The notes below the pieces were generated by a model. That model worked only from the letters and a program-made list of their open reading frames with translations. It made no database searches and had not been told where the DNA came from. A program made the position numbers and the translations under genes. A DNA stretch of 11,588 bases. Source: Clostridiales bacterium UBA1390. Its GTDB lineage: Bacteria; Bacillota; Clostridia; Lachnospirales; Bianqueaceae. This document shows positions 5,096-11,588 of the stretch, one piece after another. The stretch covers positions 28,651 to 40,238 of the forward strand of contig DBQQ01000052.1 of the NCBI GenBank assembly GCA_002305315.1, given 5' to 3'. Positions within the stretch are counted from its first letter, which is position 1. Each line of letters begins with the position of its first letter.

Positions 5096-6754
5096 ATGAA
5101 ATTCAGCGAAATGCCATACAAAAGAGTCACCTGGGAGGAAATTCGGGAGACGATGCAGGGACACATCCAGGCCTTTACGCAGGCGGAAGATGGAGAGGGA
5201 CAGTACCGAGCTTACCGGGAGGCTATGGAGGATATGGATCGTTTTGAGACGCAGATGACATTGGCGTCGATTCGAAACGATATTCATATGGAAGATTCTT
5301 TTTATGAGGAAGAGCAGAAGTATTATGATGAAATTCGTCCGCTAATCAATAATGAGACGCAGAAGCTGGCGGCATTGGTGGTATCGTCGCCGTATCGCGA
5401 TGTATTTGTGCAGAAATTGGGCCGCATGGCTGTCGCCAATATGGATATGTTCCAGCGTTCGTATCATGAGAAGATCGTCGATCTGGTTCAGGAGGAAAAC
5501 GCACTGATTTCCCGGTATGACAAGCTCATTGCCAGCGCGCGCATCGATTGGGATGGAGAGATCCTGAATCTATCGTTGCTGCGCAAGTATATGACGGATC
5601 CGGATCGGGAGGTTCGGCGCAGGGCCTGCCGTGCGTCTTCCGCATTCCTGGCATCGATCAGTGATGAGGTGGATTCCATTTATGATCAGATGGTGAAGAA
5701 TCGTACAGAACAGGCGAAGAGGCTGGGATTTGACAATTATATTCCACTGGGTTACCTGCGGATGAATCGCAGCTGCTATGGACAGAAGCAGGTAGAGGAA
5801 TTCCGCAGACAGGTCAAGGAACATATCGTTCCATTGGCAGAGCGTCTTCATGAGGAGAGACGGAAGGATCTGGGCGTTTCTCATCTGTATTATTGTGATG
5901 AATTGGTACATTTCGCCGAGGGGGATCCGAAGCCCATGGGTACCCCGGAGGAGATCCTGGCTGGCGGAATCCGAATGTATGAAGAACTTTCGCCGGAAAC
6001 CTCGGAATTCATTCATTTCATGATGGAGAATGAATTGTTCGACGTGTTAGGATATAAGGATAAAAAAGCAGGCGGATATATGACGTTCCTGCCGACCTAT
6101 CAGTCGCCTTTTGTGTTTGCCAATTTCAATGGAACCAGCGGCGATACGGATGTATTGACACACGAATGTGGACATGCGTTTCAGGGATATCTGCAGCGGA
6201 AAGGGACACCAGCAGAGCGGGATCTGACCATGGAGACTGCCGAGATTCACTCGATGTCCATGGAGTTTTTCACGGAACCCTGGATGAAGCTGTTCTATGG
6301 TGATCGAGCGGACGATTATATCAAGATGCATTTGATGGAAGCCATCTGTTTCATTCCCTATGGCTGCATGGTAGACGAGTTCCAGCACATCGTATATGCC
6401 AATCCCGACATGAGTCCGAAGGAGCGCAAGGCGGTATGGAGCATGTTGGAAAAAGAGTATAAACCGCATCTGGATTATGAGGGGGATGATTTCCTGGAAA
6501 ACGGAGGCTATTGGCAGCGGCAGGGGCATATCTTCCAAGTCCCATTTTACTATATTGATTATTGTCTGGCGCAGAGCTGTGCGCTGGCCTTTAAGGTAAA
6601 GATGGATGAAGATTACAAGGGTGCATGGCAGCAGTATCTGCGCCTGTGTCAGGCCGGCGGAAAGGATTTTGTGGAGGCACTTGCCATCGCAGAACTGCCG
6701 AATCCTCTGGAGGAAGGAGCCTTGGCGCGTATTGTTGGAGGACTGGAAAAGTAA
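5096..6754 (+). CDS. pepF: M3 family oligoendopeptidase (PepF type)
   Basis: A 552-residue cytoplasmic zinc metallopeptidase of family M3B, expected to cut short oligopeptides to smaller peptides for amino-acid use or peptide turnover. The zinc-binding HECGH lies at 356-360 in DVLTHECGHAFQGYL, and the third ligand is likely Glu383 in ETAEIHSMSMEFF, 27 residues on. The preceding 'GYMTFLPTYQSPFVFANFNG' stretch and following 'PYGCMVDEFQHIVY' are typical of the family. Length is normal. There is no signal peptide. The start chosen is ATG 5096 (MKFSEMPYKRVTWEE), 7 bp after AGGAGG at 5083-5088; ATG 5090 is too close to that box, and an upstream in-frame GTG at 5030 lies inside the leader structures without a ribosome site. 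It is the first gene of the operon; the next start follows by 22 bp. Confidence 0.93.
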   Translation: MKFSEMPYKRVTWEEIRETMQGHIQAFTQAEDGEGQYRAYREAMEDMDRFETQMTLASIRNDIHMEDSFYEEEQKYYDEIRPLINNETQKLAALVVSSPYRDVFVQKLGRMAVANMDMFQRSYHEKIVDLVQEENALISRYDKLIASARIDWDGEILNLSLLRKYMTDPDREVRRRACRASSAFLASISDEVDSIYDQMVKNRTEQAKRLGFDNYIPLGYLRMNRSCYGQKQVEEFRRQVKEHIVPLAERLHEERRKDLGVSHLYYCDELVHFAEGDPKPMGTPEEILAGGIRMYEELSPETSEFIHFMMENELFDVLGYKDKKAGGYMTFLPTYQSPFVFANFNGTSGDTDVLTHECGHAFQGYLQRKGTPAERDLTMETAEIHSMSMEFFTEPWMKLFYGDRADDYIKMHLMEAICFIPYGCMVDEFQHIVYANPDMSPKERKAVWSMLEKEYKPHLDYEGDDFLENGGYWQRQGHIFQVPFYYIDYCLAQSCALAFKVKMDEDYKGAWQQYLRLCQAGGKDFVEALAIAELPNPLEEGALARIVGGLEK

Positions 6755-6776
6755 ACAGAAGAAAGGAGGACTAGCT

Positions 6777-7736
6777 GTGGAATATCAGAAAAAAATAGGA
6801 CGATTTCCTAGCAGATCTTCTGGACAGATTGTCACGTATTATATTTATATGCCCGCAGTGGATAGACCACAGGGGATCCTGCAGATTGCACATGGTATGT
6901 GTGAATATCTGGAACGATATGAACCCTTTATCGAATTTATGGTAGAGCAGGGCTGGATCGTATGCGGCAACGATCATCTGGGACATGGCCGTACGGCGGC
7001 GGATGAGAGTGGCTATGGATATATGGGCGGCAAAGATGGATGGCGGAATATGGTCAAGGATATGCATACGCTGACAAGGCGAATGCAGCAGCTCCATGCG
7101 GGACTGCCGATTTTCCTGCTGGCACACAGCATGGGATCATTTTTGGGACGCGCCTATCTGACGCAGTATGGACAGGAGATTGCGGGGGCAATCATCATGG
7201 GAACCAGCAGCGGAGTGGGCATGATTCCGACGGCCGCGGCACTTCTTTTGATCCGTCTCCTGATGGTGGTGAAGGGAGAACGTTATCGTTCTCCAGGTCT
7301 GCAGAAACTGGTATTTGGCAGTTACAACCGGAGAATCACGGATCCGGCGACAGATAGCGACTGGATCAGCAGCGATCCTAAGACGGTGCAGGCGTATACG
7401 GCGGATCCCATGTGTCAGTTTACTTTCACGTTATCGGGGTTTCGTAATCTCTTGCATGTGCTGCAGTTTGTTTCCATGCCTTCCTGGGCCTATCAGGTGC
7501 CTAAGGACTTGCCGATCTATCTGGTAAGCGGACAGGAGGATCCGGTGGGCAGTTATGGTGAAGGACCGCGTAAGGTGGCCAAGAGACTGCAAAATGCGGG
7601 TGTGAAAGATCTGACACTGACGCTGTATCCGGATTATCGGCATGAGCCGCTCAATGAGCGGGATCGGGAAAAGGTCTATCAGGATCTTCTGACCTGGCTG
7701 CAGGAGCATCTTCCGGAAAAGGCGGACGTGCAGTGA
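6777..7736 (+). CDS. Alpha/beta hydrolase (serine aminopeptidase S33 / lysophospholipase-like)
   Basis: A 319-residue alpha/beta hydrolase of the Hydrolase_4 (monoacylglycerol lipase-like) group. The oxyanion region is QIAHGMCEYLERY; the nucleophile is Ser118 in LAHSMGSFL; the acid is Asp255 in SGQEDPVG; the base is His289 in DYRHEPLNE. DHLGHGRT is the usual family strand-loop. A cap region with some hydrophobic helices (about 155-235) lies between. Such enzymes hydrolyse acylglycerols, lysophospholipids or other small esters; the substrate cannot be told from sequence. GTG 6777 is chosen because AAAGGAGG lies about 8 bp upstream; a longer frame from 6606 would overlap the peptidase deeply. 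The gene is second in the operon and its stop overlaps the next start. Confidence 0.9.
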   Translation: MEYQKKIGRFPSRSSGQIVTYYIYMPAVDRPQGILQIAHGMCEYLERYEPFIEFMVEQGWIVCGNDHLGHGRTAADESGYGYMGGKDGWRNMVKDMHTLTRRMQQLHAGLPIFLLAHSMGSFLGRAYLTQYGQEIAGAIIMGTSSGVGMIPTAAALLLIRLLMVVKGERYRSPGLQKLVFGSYNRRITDPATDSDWISSDPKTVQAYTADPMCQFTFTLSGFRNLLHVLQFVSMPSWAYQVPKDLPIYLVSGQEDPVGSYGEGPRKVAKRLQNAGVKDLTLTLYPDYRHEPLNERDREKVYQDLLTWLQEHLPEKADVQ

Positions 7737-8821
7737 TGAATCTGTCAGAGCGTTTCAGGATAGACGGAGTGGTTCTGCGGGAAGAGGCCTATGGAGAGGG
7801 GCATATCAATGCCTCATATCGGGTCGATCTGACGGATGGGCGAAGTCTTTTGCTGCAGCAGATCAATACGCATGTGTTTCAGCGGCCGGACTGGCTGATG
7901 GAGAATATTCAGCGCGTGACGGAGTATCTGAGAGTTCAGATTGCGCGGAGAGGCGGAGATCCGGAGCGAGAGACGCTCCGGGTGATTCCTACTCGCTCCG
8001 GCGCATTGTATGATCGGGATGAAGAGGGGCGTTACTGGCGGCTGTATCCGTTTATTTCCCATACGGTGACCTATCAGAGCTTTTCTGATTCCCGCGTGTT
8101 TCAGAATGCGGGCGAAGCCTTTGGACGATTCCTGGCGGATTTATCTGCGTATCCTGTCGAAACACTCCATGAGGTCATCCCATGTTTTCATCATACACCC
8201 AAACGTTACCAGGCATTAGAGCAGGCGGCGGATCGTGACATCCGCCATCTGGCCGCACACTGTGAACGAGAACTGGTTTTCGCACAGGAGAGAAATCATC
8301 TGTATGGACAGATTATCGAAGCTTTAGAGGCGGGGCATCTGCCGCTGCGAGTAACGCATAATGACACTAAGGTCAATAACGTGTTGATGGATCCGGAGAC
8401 GGGGCGTGGGGTATGTGTGGTCGATCTGGACACTGTCATGCCGGGATCCAGCCTGTATGATTTTGGCGATGCCATACGTTTTGGTGCGGCAACACGACCG
8501 GAGGATACCACGGATCTGGCCCATATGAAGCTGGATCTCGCCCTGTTTGAGGCCTTCGCCAGAGGCTATATGCAGGGCGCCGGAGAATGCCTGATTGACG
8601 AGGAGATCCGCATGCTTCCACTGGGAGCGTTGCTGATGACCTTAGAATGCGGCATTCGATTTCTGGCGGATGCGCTGGACGGAGATACGTATTTTAAGAT
8701 TCATCATCCGGGGCAGAATCTGGAGCGATGCCGTGCGCAGTTTGCCTTAGCCGCAGACATGGAGAGGAAGATGGAGGATATGGAAACCATCGTTCGGCGT
8801 CTGGCCGCGGAGAGCCGTTAG
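7736..8821 (+). CDS. NahK-like sugar kinase (aminoglycoside phosphotransferase superfamily)
   Basis: A 361-residue kinase of the APH/choline-kinase fold, closest in motif pattern to N-acetylhexosamine 1-kinases and related proteins. A nucleotide-binding start YGEGHINASYRV (19-30) is followed by LLLQQINTHVF, where typical aminoglycoside kinases have a lysine; relatives carry 'LQRIN..VF' here. The catalytic loop is THNDTKVNN with Asp210, and the metal-binding segment is VVDLDTVMPG (Asp230, Asp232). Expected role: ATP-dependent phosphorylation of a sugar, possibly N-acetylglucosamine or N-acetylgalactosamine at C1, feeding sugar-nucleotide or amino-sugar metabolism. Substrate is inferred. ATG 7736 overlaps the hydrolase stop by one base (TGATG); GTG 7733 is a possible alternative. 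Translation is probably coupled, as only a weak GGCGGA is upstream. Confidence 0.85.
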   Translation: MNLSERFRIDGVVLREEAYGEGHINASYRVDLTDGRSLLLQQINTHVFQRPDWLMENIQRVTEYLRVQIARRGGDPERETLRVIPTRSGALYDRDEEGRYWRLYPFISHTVTYQSFSDSRVFQNAGEAFGRFLADLSAYPVETLHEVIPCFHHTPKRYQALEQAADRDIRHLAAHCERELVFAQERNHLYGQIIEALEAGHLPLRVTHNDTKVNNVLMDPETGRGVCVVDLDTVMPGSSLYDFGDAIRFGAATRPEDTTDLAHMKLDLALFEAFARGYMQGAGECLIDEEIRMLPLGALLMTLECGIRFLADALDGDTYFKIHHPGQNLERCRAQFALAADMERKMEDMETIVRRLAAESR

Positions 8822-8832
8822 AGGAGGAACTT

Positions 8833-9405
8833 ATGGAAGAAATAGAGATCCGGCTGGCGGAGCCAGAGGATGCAGGGGAGTTGCTTGCCATCTACGCACC
8901 CTATGTAGAGGAAACAGAGATTACGTTTGAATATATGGTGCCTTCCCTGGCAGAGTTTCAGGAGAGAATCCGGCATACGAGGGAGAGATATCCGTACCTG
9001 GTGGCTGCCTCGGCAGGAAAAATCGTCGGATATTCCTATGCAGGCCCCTTTAAAGGGCGTCGCGCCTATGACTGGGCGGTAGAGACCTCGATCTATGTGG
9101 CGCGGGGGGCACATCGACAGGGCGTGGGCAGACGGTTGTATGAGGTATTGGGGCAATGTCTGAAAAAACAGGGCATTCTCAATCTCTATGCCTGTATCGC
9201 CAGTCCTCGGCAGGAAGCGGATCCTCACCTGAGTAAAGACAGCATCCGGTTTCATGAGCACATGGGGTACCGCCTGATCGGAGAGTTTCATCAGTGTGGT
9301 TACAAATTTGACCGATGGTATGATATGGTCTGGATGGAGAAAATGGTGGGAGAACACAAGGTGCCGCCAGAGGAAGTGACCTGTTATGGCAAGGTATCTG
9401 ACTGA
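8833..9405 (+). CDS. GNAT N-acetyltransferase, Pat/Bar (phosphinothricin acetyltransferase-like) family
   Basis: A 190-residue acetyl-CoA-dependent N-acetyltransferase. The middle closely follows the Pat/Bar pattern: YAPYVEETEITFE near the N-terminus, AYDWAVETSIYV with Glu84 as the likely catalytic acid, the acetyl-CoA pyrophosphate loop in HRQGVGRRLYEVL (94-106), and the end motif FHEHMGY...GYKFDRWYDMVWMEK. The tail after about 171 is an extension beyond the usual domain, and the stretch RQEADPHLSKDS (126-137) is an insertion where relatives have a short NDPS-like turn. Family members acetylate phosphinothricin, methionine sulfone/sulfoximine or other amino acids; the true substrate is unknown. 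GAGGAGG overlapping the kinase stop sets the ATG at 8833. The last 20 bp overlap the ATPase gene. Confidence 0.9.
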   Translation: MEEIEIRLAEPEDAGELLAIYAPYVEETEITFEYMVPSLAEFQERIRHTRERYPYLVAASAGKIVGYSYAGPFKGRRAYDWAVETSIYVARGAHRQGVGRRLYEVLGQCLKKQGILNLYACIASPRQEADPHLSKDSIRFHEHMGYRLIGEFHQCGYKFDRWYDMVWMEKMVGEHKVPPEEVTCYGKVSD

Positions 9406-10249
9406 TTTTACGTTTCCCGATGCGGATGCAGAGTTTTCTCATGCGCTGGATACCAAACTCAATTGCTACAATACCTATTATCCCTTTCAGGTATTGCCGA
9501 AGACCGGATTGCATACCGTGGAATTTGCACCGATCACAATCCTGTATGGCGGCAATGGTTCCGGAAAGACAACCGCGCTCAACGTGATCGCGAGCCGCCT
9601 GGGCATGGAGCGAGAAGGTCTCTACAATCGCAGCAGCTTTTGGGACGATTACGTGGGGCTTTGCTCGTATACGCCCGGCGAGGAAACGCCGGCGAGGATG
9701 GCGATTTTGACCAGTGATGATGTCTTTGATTTCATGCTGAACCTGCGCTCCATGAATGAAGGGATTGACCGAAAACGAGAAGAGCTCCTGGATGAATACA
9801 TGGAGATGAAATACAGTGCCTTTCAACTGCGCAGTCTGGATGATTATGACCGGCTGCGCAAAATGAATCAGGCCCGCAGTCATACGCAGTCCCGCTATGC
9901 ACGGGATAACAACGTGAAGAATGTGCGTGAACATTCCAATGGGGAAAGTGCCCTTCTATATTTTACGGAAAAAATCAAAGAGGATGGCCTGTATTTATTA
10001 GACGAGCCGGAGAACAGTCTGTCCGCCGAAAGACAGCAGGAGTTGGCACATTTCCTGGAGGAGTCGGTGCGATTTTTCGGCTGCCAACTGGTGCTCTCCA
10101 CCCATTCTCCGTTTCTGGTCGCCATGAAGGGGGCACGAGTCTATAATCTGGATGGCGATCCCGCGCGAGTGCAGAAATGGACAGAACTGCCCAACATTCG
10201 GACATATTATGACTTTTTCCAGAAGCATAAAAAGGAATTTGAAAAGTAG
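9386..10249 (+). CDS. AAA/ABC-type ATPase, predicted ATPase of the COG3910 kind
   Basis: A 287-residue soluble ATPase with an ABC/SMC-type nucleotide-binding core. Walker A GGNGSGKTT is at 55-63; the signature-like SNGES is at 184-188; Walker B LYLLDEPENSLS carries Asp206-Glu207; the switch histidine is His240 in LSTHSPFL. The short middle part (about 85-175) is helical and charged and stands where SMC/Rad50 proteins have a coiled coil. It has no membrane segments and is not next to a permease in this operon, so it is unlikely to be a transporter subunit. Similar stand-alone ATPases are of unknown role. The start at 9386 lies within the acetyltransferase gene (20 bp overlap) with AGAGGAA about 10 bp upstream. 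It is the last gene before the terminator. No nuclease partner follows, so a defence role is not supported here. Confidence 0.88.
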   Translation: MARYLTDFTFPDADAEFSHALDTKLNCYNTYYPFQVLPKTGLHTVEFAPITILYGGNGSGKTTALNVIASRLGMEREGLYNRSSFWDDYVGLCSYTPGEETPARMAILTSDDVFDFMLNLRSMNEGIDRKREELLDEYMEMKYSAFQLRSLDDYDRLRKMNQARSHTQSRYARDNNVKNVREHSNGESALLYFTEKIKEDGLYLLDEPENSLSAERQQELAHFLEESVRFFGCQLVLSTHSPFLVAMKGARVYNLDGDPARVQKWTELPNIRTYYDFFQKHKKEFEK

Positions 10250-10277
10250 AAAGCAAGCGTTGTAAGAAGAGGATATC

Positions 10278-10305
10278 AGGGCCGCAGGATGCGGCCCTCT
10301 TTTAT
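10278..10305 (+). terminator. Intrinsic terminator of the operon
   Basis: AGGGCCGC (10278-10285) pairs perfectly with GCGGCCCT (10291-10298) around an AGGAT loop, followed by CTCTTTTAT. It lies 28 bp after the ATPase stop. The short stretch 10306-10364 up to array B contains nothing I can identify. Confidence 0.92.
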
Positions 10306-10364
10306 AGGGAGCATTCTTGCGATGGAGGTGTCTCCGTCCCTGCGGGTGGGAAAATTCACGGAAT

Positions 10365-11588
10365 GCGTATAAAATGGAGGAGGGTGTTCCTTAAGTAATC
10401 TATTGTACGCAAAATGAAGATTTGAGGCGAGGGGAATCGTAGGATAGCGTATAAATATAGAGGAGTTTCGTTCCTTAAGTAATCTATTGTACGCAAATTG
10501 AAAAATCAAGGGAGAGCAGAATCGTGGGAAAGCGTATAAAATCGAGGGAATTCGTTCCTTAAGCAATATATTGTACGCAAATTGAAAAAATGAGGCGATG
10601 GGGATCGCGGGATAGCGTATAAAATCGAGGTGATCCGTTCCTTAAGCAATTTTCTTATACGCAAATTGAAAAATCAAGGAGAGCCGAATCGCGGGAGAGC
10701 GTATAAAATCGAGGGGTCTCGTTCCTTAAGCAATCTATTATACGCGAATTGAAAAAATAGAGGAGAGCAGAATTGCGGGATAGCGTATAAAATCGAGGCG
10801 ATTTCGTTCCTTAAGCAATCTATTGTACGCAAGATGAAAAAATGAGGCGAGGGGGATTGCAGGATAGCGTATAAAATCGAGGCGATTTCGTTCCTTAAGC
10901 AATCTATTGTACGCAAATTGAAAAAATGAGGCGAGGGGGATTGCGGGATCGCGTATAAAATCGGAGGAGATTCATTTCTTAAGTAATCTATTATACGCAA
11001 AATGAAAAATCAAGGAGAGCCGAATCGCGGGGGAGCGTATAAAATCGAGACGATCCATTCCTTAAGCAATCTATTATACGCGAATTGAATAATAGAGGCG
11101 ATGGGGATCGCGGGATAGCGTATAAAATCGAGGCGATCCGTTCCTTAAGCAATCTATTGTACGCAAATTAAAAATTGGGGCGAGGGGGATCGTAAGATAG
11201 CGTATAAAATCGAGGCGATTCGTTCCTTAAGCAATCTATTATACGCAAATTGAAAAATCGAGGCAAGGGGGATCGTAGGATAGCGTATAAAATCGAGGAA
11301 TCTCGCTCCTTAAGTAATCTATTATACGCGAATTGAAAAACTGAGGCAAGGGGGATCGCAGGATAGCGTATAAAATCGAGAGATCTCGTTCCTTAAGTAA
11401 TCTATTATACGCAAATTGAAAAATCGAGGCAAGGGGGATCGTAGGATAGCGTATAAAATCGCGAGATTTTGTTCCTTAAGCAATCTATTGTACGCAAATT
11501 GAAAAAAAGAGGCGAGGGGGATTGTAGGATAGCGTATAAAATCGAGGCGATTCATTCCTTAAGTAATCTATTATACGCGAATTGAAAA
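10365..11588. repeat. Tandem array B: 14 full plus 1 partial copies of an 82-85 bp hairpin unit
   Basis: Units begin with GCGTATAA at 10365, 10447, 10532, 10615, 10699, 10783, 10867, 10951, 11035, 11118, 11200, 11283, 11366, 11449 and 11532 (mean period about 83.4 bp); the last is cut by the window end. Each unit has GCGTATAA, then TTCCTTAAG(C/T)AATCTA, then TT(A/G)TACGC, so the outer arms pair, with T-G wobble in the copies that carry TTGTACGC. Between units the same arms can pair the other way across an A-rich then G-rich linker (AATTGAAAAA, GAGGCGAGGGGGATCG). On the minus strand each unit carries TATAAT or TACAAT (TATAAG in one). No gene is supported over the 1.2 kb, and no spacers or transposase are seen. 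Confidence 0.95.

Noticed and set aside
6606..6776. Longer N-terminus for the alpha/beta hydrolase
   Set aside because: It would overlap the peptidase gene by about 150 bp; GTG 6777 has a consensus ribosome site and gives the normal family length.
9386..10249. ATPase as part of an anti-phage defence system
   Set aside because: No nuclease, toxin or other effector gene is adjacent; the gene is the last in a metabolic-looking operon closed by a strong terminator.
10674..11000. Minus-strand 108-codon ORF with a repeated 28-residue peptide (NRLLKE / SILYAIP type)
   Set aside because: It arises because an 84 bp unit equals 28 codons. Units of 82, 83 or 85 bp break the frame elsewhere, there is no consistent start with a ribosome site, and base changes follow the hairpin rather than codon positions.
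10365..11588. CRISPR array
   Set aside because: Unit-to-unit differences are scattered point changes, not unrelated spacers between short identical repeats.

Overview
This looks like the chromosome of a low-to-medium GC Bacillota bacterium, probably a gut Clostridia (Lachnospiraceae-like). The reasons are strong AAGGAGG-type ribosome binding sites, SigA-type promoters, a PepF-type M3 peptidase and protein relatives typical of that group. The assignment rests on sequence impression only, since no rRNA or marker gene is present.

Layout. (1) 1-667: tandem array A, about seven copies of a 93-95 bp unit. Each unit carries a long inverted repeat whose inner stem covaries between copies. The array runs off the left edge. 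(2) 674-1438, minus strand: an orphan PD-(D/E)XK-like nuclease gene that ends almost against array A. (3) About 1560-3056: the scar of a decayed mobile element. It holds a short DNA-methyltransferase remnant, an intact RelB/DinJ-YafQ toxin-antitoxin pair with its own promoter, a possible direct-repeat operator and a terminator, and a broken DnaC/IstB-like ATPase. (4) 3057-4925: a large two-half ABC-type permease that has lost its N-terminus. Its reading frame begins directly after the stop of the DnaC remnant, so the junction marks an insertion/deletion end point. (5) 4969-10305: a compact five-gene operon with promoter, structured leader and intrinsic terminator. It encodes an M3 oligoendopeptidase, an alpha/beta hydrolase, a NahK-like sugar kinase, a Pat/Bar-type N-acetyltransferase and an AAA/ABC-type ATPase. 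(6) 10365-11588: tandem array B, 14 full copies and one partial copy of an 82-85 bp unit, running off the right edge. Each unit has a GCGTATAA/TTATACGC inverted repeat and, on the minus strand, a SigA-like -10 box.

How the parts relate. The operon genes are separated by -20 to +22 bp and are probably co-transcribed. Their products look like general catabolic and housekeeping enzymes (peptide cleavage, ester or lipid hydrolysis, sugar phosphorylation, acetylation), with no obvious single pathway. The toxin-antitoxin pair is the only part of the mobile remnant still intact, as expected for an addiction module that resists loss.

The most unusual content is the two unrelated hairpin arrays about 9.7 kb apart. 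Each is built from one inverted repeat per unit, and neither matches a CRISPR, an insertion sequence or a coding repeat.
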